Source: an uncultured Pelagibacteraceae bacterium (lineage in GTDB: Bacteria; Pseudomonadota; Alphaproteobacteria; Pelagibacterales; Pelagibacteraceae). Taken from it: a DNA stretch of 64,000 nt. The DNA lies in assembly GCA_902609915.1 (NCBI GenBank), contig CACLTO010000002.1, forward strand, positions 1-64,000, in the 5' to 3' direction. Shown piece after piece: positions 17,587-26,719 of this stretch (position 1 is its first letter; the number at the start of each line of letters is the position of its first letter). The position numbers were made by a program, and so were the translations under genes. Below the pieces are notes generated by a model. That model did no database searches, was not told the origin of the DNA, and saw only the letters and a list, made by a program, of their open reading frames with translations.

Positions 17587-18375
17587 ATGATCAAAAAAAT
17601 TATAGTTATTTTAATTACAACTTTTACGCTAGTAACGAGTGTTAATGCTGGCTCAGACGGTGAGCTAGTTTTAAAAAAAAACGAACCATCTGAAATAAGA
17701 GATTGCTCTGAAACATTTAACAAAGCATCATTCGCTCTTAATCAAGGATTAGATAAAATCATTTTTAAACCAGTTTCAAGTGTTTATCGAATATTACCTT
17801 CACCAGTAAAAACTGGTGTAAGTAATTCTCTTAATAATCTATCTAACGTAGTAACAATTCCAAATAATATTCTTCAGGGAGAATTTGCTTTAGCTGGCGT
17901 TAATACTGGAAGATTTATAATTAATACAACAGTTGGTATCTTGGGATTAATTGATGTTGCTACATACTTTGGATTTAGGGAATATATAAAAGAAGATTAT
18001 GGTCAAAGTCTAGCTGTAAGTGGTGTCGGACCTGGTTGTTATTTAGTGTTACCTGTTTTGGGCCCAAGTACGGCAAGAGATACAGTCGCATCATTAACAA
18101 ATTTTATTGGAGGTGATGCTTGGTACAACGTAACTGTGAAAAATGACACACATCATTTTAGTGATATAGATTATTATTCATCAAAAATTACAGGTGGAGT
18201 AGATTTTAGAGCTAAAAATTTTGATTCAATAGAAAATTTAGAAAAAAATTCACTTGATTTTTATGCTTCAGTAAAAAGTTTATATCTTCAAGACAGACAA
18301 CAAAAAATTTTAAATAATAAAAAGATTATTGAAACGCAAGATGACAGTGATTGGGAAGAGATAGAAACTCAATAA
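17587..18375 (+). CDS. mlaA: MlaA/VacJ family outer-membrane lipid transport protein
   Basis: Part of the Mla pathway that removes phospholipids from the outer leaflet of the outer membrane. 'ETFNKASFALNQGLDKIIFKP' corresponds to the conserved EGFNR-type start of the domain; 'RFIINTTVGILGLIDVA' and 'YLVLPVLGPSTARDTVA' are MlaA hallmarks. The N-terminal 20 residues form a signal peptide ending 'SVNA'. Unlike E. coli MlaA, no lipobox cysteine follows, so it may not be lipidated. It is 13 bp upstream of mlaC, in the same operon. Confidence 0.88.
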   Translation: MIKKIIVILITTFTLVTSVNAGSDGELVLKKNEPSEIRDCSETFNKASFALNQGLDKIIFKPVSSVYRILPSPVKTGVSNSLNNLSNVVTIPNNILQGEFALAGVNTGRFIINTTVGILGLIDVATYFGFREYIKEDYGQSLAVSGVGPGCYLVLPVLGPSTARDTVASLTNFIGGDAWYNVTVKNDTHHFSDIDYYSSKITGGVDFRAKNFDSIENLEKNSLDFYASVKSLYLQDRQQKILNNKKIIETQDDSDWEEIETQ

Positions 18376-18388
18376 CTTCCACTAATAA

Positions 18389-18979
18389 ATGACAAAAAAA
18401 AAACTGTTAATTGTTTTTACTTTTTTTATTTCTTTAACTGTTAATTCCTTCTCTATTGAACCTGATATATTTGTTCAATCAACTGTAAATAGGGCGTCCA
18501 AATTACTTGGTGAAAACATTACAAAAGAAAAAAAAATTGAGGAGTTAAAACTAATTGCAAAAGATACTGTTGATATTAGGGGTATCGGTTTTTATACCCT
18601 TGGTGCTAAAAGAAAAACCTTAACTAATGAGGAGAAAGATGAATATATCAAATTATTCGAAAAATATTTTTTAAAAAGTTTTGCAAGCAGACTAGCTGAA
18701 TATACTAATCCAGAAATTGATGTTACAGGTAAAGAAAAACTAAATAAAAATTATACAATTGTAAATAGTATTTTAAAAGCAACAAATGAGAGACCAGAAA
18801 TAAATATAGACTGGCGAATTTATACAAAAGACTCTCAAAATCCTCTTATAAGAGATTTGATAATTGAGGGACTTAGTTTGGCTCGAACACAAAAAGAAGA
18901 ATTTACATCAGTGCTAAATTCTAACGATAATAATATAGAGGCGTTATTTAAAGTTTTGAGAGAATTTTCTAAATACTAA
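18389..18979 (+). CDS. mlaC: MlaC-type periplasmic phospholipid carrier
   Basis: 196-aa protein with an N-terminal signal peptide (about 1-22, 'LLIVFTFFISLTVNSFS') and a Tgt2/MlaC domain: 'IAKDTVDIRGIGFYTLGA', 'YIKLFEKYFLKSFASRLAEY' and 'INIDWRIYTKD'. MlaC ferries phospholipid between MlaA at the outer membrane and the MlaFEDB ABC transporter. No transporter genes occur here; the gene stops just before the tRNA that marks the island edge. Confidence 0.87.
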   Translation: MTKKKLLIVFTFFISLTVNSFSIEPDIFVQSTVNRASKLLGENITKEKKIEELKLIAKDTVDIRGIGFYTLGAKRKTLTNEEKDEYIKLFEKYFLKSFASRLAEYTNPEIDVTGKEKLNKNYTIVNSILKATNERPEINIDWRIYTKDSQNPLIRDLIIEGLSLARTQKEEFTSVLNSNDNNIEALFKVLREFSKY

Positions 18980-18991
18980 ATTTTAACAAAA

Positions 18992-19068
18992 TGGTGGGCC
19001 CGCCAGGACTCGAACCTGGGACCAATACATTATGAGTGTACTGCTCTAACCAACTGAGCTACAGGCCC
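18992..19068 (-). tRNA. tRNA with CAT anticodon (probably elongator Met)
   Basis: Cloverleaf on the minus strand: acceptor GGGCCTG/CGGGCCC, D arm GTAGCTCAGTTGGTTAGAGC, anticodon stem GTACA/TGTAT with loop CTCATAA (CAT), T arm with loop TTCGAGT, and encoded CCA. The alternative is tRNA-Ile2, where C34 is changed to lysidine; sequence alone does not settle it. Bases 19029-19070, from the anticodon loop to 2 nt beyond the 5' end, are repeated at 31619-31660, which makes this gene the left attachment site of the island. Confidence 0.93.
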
Positions 19069-19070
19069 TT
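19029..19070 (-). repeat. Left attachment repeat (attL) inside the CAT tRNA
   Basis: The 42-bp block, 5' half of the tRNA plus two upstream bases, matches 31619-31660 with a single mismatch; 36 bp (19035-19070) match perfectly. Both copies have the same orientation, as left by site-specific integration. Confidence 0.85.
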
Positions 19071-19082
19071 GGAATTAATTAG

Positions 19083-19111
19083 TTATTACAACAATTTTAA
19101 AATTCATACAA
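19083..19111 (-). promoter_or_regulatory. Candidate promoter of the CAT tRNA, supplied by the island
   Basis: Minus strand: -35 TTGTAT (19111-19106), 17-bp spacer, -10 TAATAA (19088-19083), 14 bp from the tRNA 5' base. A similar layout sits upstream of the truncated tRNA copy at 31672-31700. The DNA is AT-rich, so chance matches are likely; the shared position is the main support. Confidence 0.42.
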
Positions 19112-19171
19112 GTTAACTTTACAAATGATAAATTGTATTTTTCAAAAATTTTAGACACAAACTTTGCATTC

Positions 19172-19192
19172 GTTGGTAAATCCGTTGGTAAG
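19172..19192. repeat. Island left-end arm-type repeats (GTTGGTAA x2)
   Basis: GTTGGTAAA at 19172 and GTTGGTAAG at 19184, in tandem with a 3-bp gap. The same pair in the same orientation lies inside the right end (31525-31544). Such paired short repeats flanking a core site are what arm-binding domains of tyrosine recombinases recognise. The stretch 19069-19229 contains no gene that I can see. Confidence 0.6.
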
Positions 19193-19229
19193 TAATTTTT
19201 ATTTTTTGGTAGTTAAAATGTCCTTATAT

Positions 19230-22200
19230 TTAACTATTCTTTTTTTTAATTATTAGTTTCTTTTCATATTTTTTTTTATTTTCTTCTTTTTCAAGATCTA
19301 AATACTTAGACTCTAAGCTATACCAATCAAGATCGTCCGTATTAATATGATCCATTCTGTTCCAATTTTTTCGGTAATCACTATCTTCTTCATAATCCTC
19401 TATATATTCATCGTAAAATTTAGGATTATCATATTTCTCTTTTTTAAAGGCTACTCTTGCATTTCTAAATTCAGAAAAACTTAGTGAGTTCCACATTATT
19501 TCTAAAGTCTTGATCTCTTTAATATTAATTATTTGATCAAAATTTATTGATTTAAATGGGATATATGTTTCATTACCATACTGCTGTATACAAAGAGTCT
19601 TTAGTTTCTTTAGTTTACTAATTTTCTTAAAATCTAAAACTTGTTTATCGAGTTTATGAGAAAATTGTTTATCTTCAGATAAGTAATAGTCAAAATATTC
19701 CGATCTAATAGCAATACCAAAGGTTAGATTGAGTTCTTCTAATGATAAAAGTCTGTTTGTAATATTGTTTATTATATCTTGGATAATCGTTTGATTTTTA
19801 ATATCCACATTTATATTCAATGTTAGTTTTTTTATTTTATGATTTATAAAATTTATAAATTCACCACTTCCTTTATAACTAGATGAAATATTTCCATAAT
19901 GATCATCTTTAAAGGGTCGATCTCCCAAACTTAAATTAATATCTTCAATTTTTTTACAATTTTTAAAAAATGATAAGTCTTGATCACAAATTTCTTTTTG
20001 GGGCTCGTAAATACTTAAATGATCATCTTTATTAAAATGCATTACTGAGAGACTTATTGTTTTTAAATTTTCAACAGATCTTAATTTGCTTAGATCAGAA
20101 GCTAATATTGCTGGATAAATTCTTATTTCCTCTAACTTATTTAAATGATGAAGCTGTGAAAAATCTACATTCATATAAGACCAAGTATCGTTATAACTTA
20201 AATTAGTTGAATATCCTGTATAACCTAGAGTGTGTTTAAATAATCCTTTATTATAAAAATTATGCAAATTTCTAATTTCAATCTTTTGAAGATTGGGGCA
20301 GTTCTCAAATTTTGATAATGTTACCTTATCTAAAGATTTTCTATGATGATTTTGAAAAAAATTCATTTTTAGAATTTTTAACTTTGGAAAATGAGGTAAG
20401 TCTAAATTCTCACTTTGTAAACAATCACTTAATTTCAAATATTCTAAATTCTCTATCGGTATAAATTTATCAAATTCATCTAATTTTATATATTTTTCTT
20501 GCCATGGATTTACACCCTCAATCCAACAATGAGTAAGGTTTTTAATTTTTTCATCTTTAATTTCTATATTATCTACTATCTGAGTGAAATCTGTAGATTT
20601 TAAAAAGTCTTCTTTAGATAAATTACTATCTTTAAAATCATTTGATAAAACAAATTTTTCACTGATATTTGTTGCAACAGAAAATAACTTATCTTTTATT
20701 TTATTTATCCCCTCTTCATTATTATTAACTAACACTCCTACAATTTTTTTGGCATTCCAATCCTTTTCTGTATAAGTCATTTGATGAGAAACGTGATGCA
20801 AAGAAGCCCCAAAATAAATATATATCTTTTTAAAATTTATATTTGGAATTTTGCCTATTGCAGTTTTTTTGATTACTAAAATTAAACTATTTTTATCTGG
20901 TTTAAAATCAGTATCCGAAAATCCAATTATTCTAATTATCTCTTCATATACATATTTAAACAGGTGATTTAATTTAGACCATTTTTTATCATCATCATTG
21001 ATATATTTAGGATAATGACTTTTTAAATCATCTATCTGATCATTATTTATAAATGTTTGATCGGGAAAATAGTTAGATTTATTATAAAAAATATCATCTA
21101 CAACAACTACTTGGTTGACATTTTCATTTATAAATTTATCAGTCAATAAATCTAACTGTTTATCGCTTGCACCCAATATTGTGAGTTTTTCTTTTAAATT
21201 ATTAATCTTTATTGAATTATAAAGATAAATTAAATGAATTTTGAAACTGTCTGAACTGTCTTTGTCATCTAGTAACTTTTTAATTTCAGGATGATAAATG
21301 AATATTTGAGTATCTTTATTATTTAATCTGAGTTCATAAATAAATTTTACTAAAAAACTTATTTGATCTGCACTCCAATCTTCATCACCATCATATTTAT
21401 CATTTTTAGATAAATCAAAAATAATTGTTTCTAATTTATTTTGATTTTTAAATAGATGTTCCATTACATCCAATTTTTTTCCTCTATCAGCTCCAGAATT
21501 GCTAATATTTAAAAACCTAAAACATGATTTAAAAATGAAAGATGATGGATTTGATTTGATAACTTCTTCATAACTTTTATTTTTTTTGATGACATAAGGT
21601 TTGCCATATTTATAAGTATCTTTGTAATAATCAAATTCACTGATATTAAAAACATTTTTATCTATAACTATATTATTTTCTTTCAAGATATTTAAAAACT
21701 CATTATCTAATTGAAGACAAAGGTTTGTTCTAGTATCTTTGTAACCACAGAAAAAATTTACAGTTTTAAAGTCTAGATTTAATTTTGATGTATTATTAAC
21801 ATTATTTATAGTGAAATTAGTTTTTTGTTTTTCTAAAATTTCTACAAAGTGATCTAATCCGTTTGTATATAAATCGCTTATATTTCCATTATCAATGACT
21901 ATATTTTTCAATTTTTTAAATCGTTTGAAATCATCTAATTTTGTATTCCAATAAATTTCTTTGAATATTTTTTTGTTGTCTTCATCATCTTTAAGTATTC
22001 TTTGTTTATAGGTTTTATAATTTATTAATTTAATAACCTCTAGGTTTGGAAACACAGTATGGCTATTTGGGACATCAGTTATTGAATTATGTTTATTCTG
22101 GTAGCTTTTTTGCCAATATGTATTTATTTCAAAATCTGGTTCGTCCAGATTTGGAAATTCCAGACAGAATTCTTTTAAAGAGGAAAGTTTTGAATTTTTT

Positions 22201-22466
22201 TCAAATTTGTCATTTTTTGATTTATTAAAATAACAATAATGATTAAGTTTTAATTTATTTAATTTTTTAAGTGAAAAAATTGCATTATAAAATTTCTTAA
22301 AATCGATGAAGCTATCTTTAAGAATTAATGTTTCTAAATTTTTAAGTTTAGATAATTTAGACCAATCATCATCTAAATTTATTCCTTCCAATTCTAATAT
22401 TTTAAAATTATACTTAGTATTTAATAAATCTAAATTTGATATTTTATTTGTATCTTCAATATTCAT
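19230..22466 (-). CDS. Large leucine-rich-repeat protein, function unknown
   Basis: 1078 aa with no signal peptide or membrane helix. LRR-like segments occur near the N-terminus ('LSKLKNLETLILKDS', about 14-75) and in a longer C-terminal array (about 665-990: 'NLEYLKLSDC', 'NKLEEIRIYP', 'VENLKTISLSVM', 'KLKKLKTLCIQQYG', 'EIKTLEIMWNSLS'). The middle 400 or so residues look globular, with alternating beta and alpha character and no motif I recognise. The C-terminal tail is acidic, then lysine-rich. It is divergent from the Hsp70 gene with only 54 bp between starts, so the two may share regulation. A sensor or binding role is suggested by LRR architecture only. Confidence 0.75.
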   Translation of the reverse strand: MNIEDTNKISNLDLLNTKYNFKILELEGINLDDDWSKLSKLKNLETLILKDSFIDFKKFYNAIFSLKKLNKLKLNHYCYFNKSKNDKFEKNSKLSSLKEFCLEFPNLDEPDFEINTYWQKSYQNKHNSITDVPNSHTVFPNLEVIKLINYKTYKQRILKDDEDNKKIFKEIYWNTKLDDFKRFKKLKNIVIDNGNISDLYTNGLDHFVEILEKQKTNFTINNVNNTSKLNLDFKTVNFFCGYKDTRTNLCLQLDNEFLNILKENNIVIDKNVFNISEFDYYKDTYKYGKPYVIKKNKSYEEVIKSNPSSFIFKSCFRFLNISNSGADRGKKLDVMEHLFKNQNKLETIIFDLSKNDKYDGDEDWSADQISFLVKFIYELRLNNKDTQIFIYHPEIKKLLDDKDSSDSFKIHLIYLYNSIKINNLKEKLTILGASDKQLDLLTDKFINENVNQVVVVDDIFYNKSNYFPDQTFINNDQIDDLKSHYPKYINDDDKKWSKLNHLFKYVYEEIIRIIGFSDTDFKPDKNSLILVIKKTAIGKIPNINFKKIYIYFGASLHHVSHQMTYTEKDWNAKKIVGVLVNNNEEGINKIKDKLFSVATNISEKFVLSNDFKDSNLSKEDFLKSTDFTQIVDNIEIKDEKIKNLTHCWIEGVNPWQEKYIKLDEFDKFIPIENLEYLKLSDCLQSENLDLPHFPKLKILKMNFFQNHHRKSLDKVTLSKFENCPNLQKIEIRNLHNFYNKGLFKHTLGYTGYSTNLSYNDTWSYMNVDFSQLHHLNKLEEIRIYPAILASDLSKLRSVENLKTISLSVMHFNKDDHLSIYEPQKEICDQDLSFFKNCKKIEDINLSLGDRPFKDDHYGNISSSYKGSGEFINFINHKIKKLTLNINVDIKNQTIIQDIINNITNRLLSLEELNLTFGIAIRSEYFDYYLSEDKQFSHKLDKQVLDFKKISKLKKLKTLCIQQYGNETYIPFKSINFDQIINIKEIKTLEIMWNSLSFSEFRNARVAFKKEKYDNPKFYDEYIEDYEEDSDYRKNWNRMDHINTDDLDWYSLESKYLDLEKEENKKKYEKKLIIKKKNS

Positions 22467-22502
22467 GGGTTAACTTGTATCAGTAGAATATTATTATTTT
22501 GA

Positions 22503-22508
22503 TATAAT
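22503..22508 (+). promoter_or_regulatory. Candidate -10 element for the Hsp70 operon
   Basis: A perfect TATAAT lies 12 bp before the Hsp70 ATG, which would leave a leader of only about 6 nt. No good -35 at 17 bp is visible; TTGTAT lies 20 bp upstream. The 54-bp gap must hold promoters in both directions. Confidence 0.35.
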
Positions 22509-22520
22509 TGAAAATATAAA

Positions 22521-24068
22521 ATGAGTAAAATTATTGGTATAGACCTAGGAACTACTTATAGTGCGATTGCACAATTAGATGATTTAGGTACACCAGAGGT
22601 ATTAGCATCTACAGATAATAATAAAAAAATCACAGCAAGTTCTGTTTATATTAAAGATCAAAATATGATCGTTGGTGACAAGGCTCTTGATGCATTAGAA
22701 ACAACTCCAAAACAAGTTGTTACGGAGACTAAAAGGCAAATGGAAAATGATGTAGTTTATTCAGTTGATGAAGGAAAATGGGTAGATAGAGATGAAAAAA
22801 ATAAAGATTATTATTCTCCAGCTCAAATCTCTTCTTTCATATTATCAAAACTTAAAGGTTATGCATCTGATGTTAAGAAAGCAGTCATAACTGTTCCAGC
22901 ATTATTTGCTGAAAAAGCAAGAGTGGCTACATTAGATGCAGCAAAAATGGCTGGGATTGAAGTTATAAGTTTAATCAATGAGCCAACTGCTGCTGCTTGT
23001 TATTATGCAAGTCTGCCAAATGTAAAAAAAATTACAGGTAAAATTTTAGTATTTGATTTAGGGGGTGGAACATTTGATGTAACTGTTTGTGAAGTGCAAG
23101 GGGAAGAAGTTGAGGTAATAACTAGTAGAGGTGATAAATGGCTCGGCGGTAAAGACTTTGACAAAGAATTGATTAATTTAATTAATGAAAAATATAAAAA
23201 TCTAACTGGAAAAGAATTAGATATCGATAATAATTATTCTAAGTATATGGAAGTAGCTGAACAAGTAAAAAGGGTTTTGTCAGTTAGAGATAAACAAATA
23301 GAAACAGTTGATGGACCTGATGGTGCAAAAGAAATAGAAATTACAAAAGCAGAATTCGAACAATCAATACAAACACACATTGAAAAACTTAAAATGCTTA
23401 TGGAAGAAGCTCTTGATGGCAGTGGATTAAAAGCAGAAAATATCAGTCATACATTGCTAGTTGGTGGATCAACTAGAATTCCAATAATTACAAAAACCAT
23501 TGAACAGGTGATGAAAAAACCTCCATTGAAAGGTGTAAATGTTGATGAGGCTGTAGCTGCAGGGGCTGCAATTTATGCAGGTTTAAAATCAAAAAAAAAT
23601 TTAAATGAGGCACAAAAAAAAGCAATTTCAAACGTTAAACTTCAAGATGTTTGTAATTTTTATTTAGGAACATTAGTTCAAGAAGACGATCCTGTTTTGA
23701 ATAGATCAGTTACCAGTAATTTAATTTTGATAGATCGAGATACCGCTTTACCAGCAACGAAAAGTTCAAGGTTAGTAACACTCCATGATGATCAAGAGTC
23801 TATCTCGATAGATATTACTCAAAGTGAGGGAAGAGAAAGAAACAGAGAATTTGTAAATATTATTCACCAAGGTGAACTTAAATTCCCTGACAAAAAGCCT
23901 AAAGGTAGACCTATCGATGTAACTTACACTTATGACACTTCTGGTAAACTTCATTGTATTTTTGAGGACGAAGCAACTAAGGAAAAATACGAAGTATCAA
24001 TAAGACCAGAGTCTGCAGAAGATTTAAGAAAAAACTATGAAGCTATTGAGCACATAGTAATTGAATAA
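22521..24068 (+). CDS. Short Hsp70 (DnaK-like) chaperone
   Basis: Cytosolic Hsp70-family ATPase. The nucleotide-binding domain is intact: phosphate-1 loop 'GIDLGTTYSAIA' (about 5-16), 'NEPTAAACYY' connect motif, phosphate-2 'VFDLGGGTFDVTV' and adenosine motif 'LVGGSTRIPII'. At 515 aa it lacks the C-terminal helical lid of DnaK (about 640 aa), and the beta substrate domain is divergent ('DVCNFYLGTLVQEDDP' where DnaK has a linker plus SLGIET). This fits specialised accessory Hsp70s, not the housekeeping one. Its stop overlaps the start of the PDZ-TerB-J-like gene by 8 bp, so the two are translated together. Confidence 0.95.
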   Translation: MSKIIGIDLGTTYSAIAQLDDLGTPEVLASTDNNKKITASSVYIKDQNMIVGDKALDALETTPKQVVTETKRQMENDVVYSVDEGKWVDRDEKNKDYYSPAQISSFILSKLKGYASDVKKAVITVPALFAEKARVATLDAAKMAGIEVISLINEPTAAACYYASLPNVKKITGKILVFDLGGGTFDVTVCEVQGEEVEVITSRGDKWLGGKDFDKELINLINEKYKNLTGKELDIDNNYSKYMEVAEQVKRVLSVRDKQIETVDGPDGAKEIEITKAEFEQSIQTHIEKLKMLMEEALDGSGLKAENISHTLLVGGSTRIPIITKTIEQVMKKPPLKGVNVDEAVAAGAAIYAGLKSKKNLNEAQKKAISNVKLQDVCNFYLGTLVQEDDPVLNRSVTSNLILIDRDTALPATKSSRLVTLHDDQESISIDITQSEGRERNREFVNIIHQGELKFPDKKPKGRPIDVTYTYDTSGKLHCIFEDEATKEKYEVSIRPESAEDLRKNYEAIEHIVIE

Positions 24069-26715
24069 TTATTTTGTGATTAAAAAAAAAGATATTAAAA
24101 AAGATCCCCAAAGACTTAAACATTCAGTAAGGTTTGACATAGAATTTTTTTTAGATCCAAAGGAAAAAAAAGTCAAAAAATTATTAATAGTATTTGTTCA
24201 AAAAGGAGGAATTGCTGATAAAAAATTCTTAATTGGTGACGTAATTAAATCTGTTAATGGTGTTACGGTTACAAATAGAATTGAATTAGATAATGAGGTA
24301 AATAAAATAGATTGGGGGGATGAAGTTATTTTTGATGTAGAAAGAAAAAATAAAATACAGGAAGTAAAGATTAAAACATTATCTTTTGATAATTATAGAA
24401 AAAACCATACAGTTTGGGCAATAGATCTTAAAAAAGAAAAAAATCAAATGATTATTGATAGTTATGGTATTGAATACAATTACCATGATTATGTAGAAAA
24501 AGGAGACATATTATTAGAAATCAATTCTGTAGAAATAAACTCTCTTGATGATTTCAATAAAGAAAAATCAAAATATAAAGTTGGTGATACTATTGAGTTT
24601 AAAATAAAAAGAAAAAAAATTTCTCAGATAAAAAAATTTGAGATCAAATTAATAAATTTTAAAAAAGCAATAGAATTGAACAAAAAGTCATGTGATGACT
24701 ATTGGTTAAAAAAAGCAGGATCACTATTGTTTAAAGAGTGGGTGGATGCAGACTATGGTTACAACCATGAAGATTGGTGGGGAAGACGTGAGGAAATTTT
24801 AAAGTTAGAAACTATTGCAGAACGTTTTTCTGATTCAAGACATTCTTATAATTCTGACTATATAAAAGATTGGAAAAACAAAGATGCCAAACTACTTACA
24901 AGCTTATTAAAACCTGAATACAAAGATATCAATTTCAAACTTAATTTTTTTAGTTTGATTTTTAATTCAAAAATTATTTCAAAATTAAGAAGTCTGAATT
25001 TAAAAAAAGAGTGTTGCTATTCATATATTTTAACAGGAAAAGCTGTTGGCGGAGATTTGGATAAAGATGTACCTGCAAATATTAAAAATTTTGAAAAATT
25101 AATTTCTGTCAAAGATAAAAAAAAGGAAGTATTCGTTGATGAAATTTCAGAAACATCCTTAAACTTTTTTTTTAATGAAATGGTTGATAAAAAAAAAAAT
25201 ATTTTTATCAAATATGAATCAGATAAGAAGTTTTGGCAATTTTCAAATAAAAAAAAAGCAGAGCTTTCCACTAAACCTACTTTAGAAAATTTTAATAATA
25301 TTGGTTTTGAAAATATTGCAAATATTTTTGAACATTGGTTAATATCAAAGTATAGATTTAATAAAGCTCAATCTAAGTTAGCAGTGGACGATTTCTGTAA
25401 AAGTTTTTTTTTAGAATACCCAGATTTTAATATTGAGAGAATAAAGGAGATTGAAAAAATGGATCTTCAAGTTGAGCCAGAATATGATGAAGATGATTAT
25501 GATTCCGATTACCAAGATAAAATTTATGTGTCAACAAGTGTCACTAAAAAGAAAGTTGCTGGAAAAGAGTCATTTGTGGTTAAATTGAATAATTTACCTA
25601 CTGATGAAGAAATAGAAAATCATACTGTTGGAGGAAAAAAAATATATCTAAAAATTTATGTTTATGATGTAACAGATTTAGATGAAGATAAATACTTCAA
25701 GATTCAAGACAATGGTGAAGATACAGGTCAATATTTTCTTAACAATTGTCATGTAGTTAAAACAGAAGATTTATCATGGTCTGAAGGTAACGGAATTTTA
25801 GTTCAAACTACAGAATTGGAAACTTATGGAATGACACAACTATCTGAATTGGCTTTTCCATACTCAAAATTACAATTACCAAAATATGGAAAAAGAAAAC
25901 TATCTTTTAGAACTTTTATTTGCAACGAAAATCAAAAATTTGATGAAAACAACGGAAGATTTATTAGTTACGATAATCCATCTTTTAGAGCAGAAGAATA
26001 TTTTTTAGAAAGTTATTCAGAAGGATTTGATGAATATAATGATTATCCAGATATTTTATCCTATTCATCTTCTGAAATAGAAGTTGAGTACAAACAGCCA
26101 GGATATTTAGAAATTAATAGACGTAAATATAATGATCTAAAAATTGCTTTAAGCTTAGCTTTAAACCAGGATGATAAAAATAATCAGAAAGCTAATTTAG
26201 AAAAAATTAAAGACTCAGTGAGATATGGCGATTTTACTGTTGAGGGAAATATCTATAAAATACTTAGTTTGAAAAAAAATTATGAAAAATCTTTAAATGA
26301 AAAATTAAATTTAGATAATATTTTAAAAGATTTAAAGAAAAATTCTGTAATACACGAAAGATATGAAATAATAGATTTTTTACTTAACCTAGCTACACAA
26401 GATGAAACTTTTAATAGTAAAGAAAATAAATTCATAGACAAGGTTTCAAAAGAACTAGAATTAAATAAAGAGAAATATCAAGAAATTAAAAAACAAAAAA
26501 CTTCATCTGTAAAATTTGTAGATTTTGGCGATGAGGTAGAAGAAAGTGTATTTGGGATTAATAAAGATATGACTAAAGATGAGAAGCTTAAAATTTTAAG
26601 AAAAGAATATAGTAGATGGAATGCTCTAACAAATAATACTGACAAAATGATCAGAGAAAGAGCTAAAGAAATGAGAGATTTAGCGGCAAATTTAAGATCT
26701 CAATATAATAAATAA
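24061..26715 (+). CDS. PDZ-PDZ-TerB-J-like partner of Hsp70
   Basis: 884 aa, TTG start overlapping the Hsp70 stop. Two PDZ-like segments come first (about 40-112, 'KFLIGDVIKSVNGVTV'; about 141-200, 'EKGDILLEINSVEINS'). A Trp-rich helical region and an unassigned beta-rich region (about 495-690) follow, then a TerB-like helical domain (about 750-815, 'LLNLATQDETFNSKENKFI'). The last 55 residues ('VFGINKDMTKDEKLKILRKE', then 'YSRWNALTNN') resemble a J domain but lack the HPD triad needed to stimulate Hsp70 classically. Operon coupling supports an Hsp70 co-chaperone or adaptor. Domain calls are by eye. Confidence 0.75.
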   Translation: MNNYFVIKKKDIKKDPQRLKHSVRFDIEFFLDPKEKKVKKLLIVFVQKGGIADKKFLIGDVIKSVNGVTVTNRIELDNEVNKIDWGDEVIFDVERKNKIQEVKIKTLSFDNYRKNHTVWAIDLKKEKNQMIIDSYGIEYNYHDYVEKGDILLEINSVEINSLDDFNKEKSKYKVGDTIEFKIKRKKISQIKKFEIKLINFKKAIELNKKSCDDYWLKKAGSLLFKEWVDADYGYNHEDWWGRREEILKLETIAERFSDSRHSYNSDYIKDWKNKDAKLLTSLLKPEYKDINFKLNFFSLIFNSKIISKLRSLNLKKECCYSYILTGKAVGGDLDKDVPANIKNFEKLISVKDKKKEVFVDEISETSLNFFFNEMVDKKKNIFIKYESDKKFWQFSNKKKAELSTKPTLENFNNIGFENIANIFEHWLISKYRFNKAQSKLAVDDFCKSFFLEYPDFNIERIKEIEKMDLQVEPEYDEDDYDSDYQDKIYVSTSVTKKKVAGKESFVVKLNNLPTDEEIENHTVGGKKIYLKIYVYDVTDLDEDKYFKIQDNGEDTGQYFLNNCHVVKTEDLSWSEGNGILVQTTELETYGMTQLSELAFPYSKLQLPKYGKRKLSFRTFICNENQKFDENNGRFISYDNPSFRAEEYFLESYSEGFDEYNDYPDILSYSSSEIEVEYKQPGYLEINRRKYNDLKIALSLALNQDDKNNQKANLEKIKDSVRYGDFTVEGNIYKILSLKKNYEKSLNEKLNLDNILKDLKKNSVIHERYEIIDFLLNLATQDETFNSKENKFIDKVSKELELNKEKYQEIKKQKTSSVKFVDFGDEVEESVFGINKDMTKDEKLKILRKEYSRWNALTNNTDKMIRERAKEMRDLAANLRSQYNK

Positions 26716-26719
26716 TTTA

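Noticed and set aside
19069-19229. Integrase remnant next to the tRNA
   Set aside because: No frame gives recognisable tyrosine recombinase motifs; the GTTGGTAA pair fits binding sites better.
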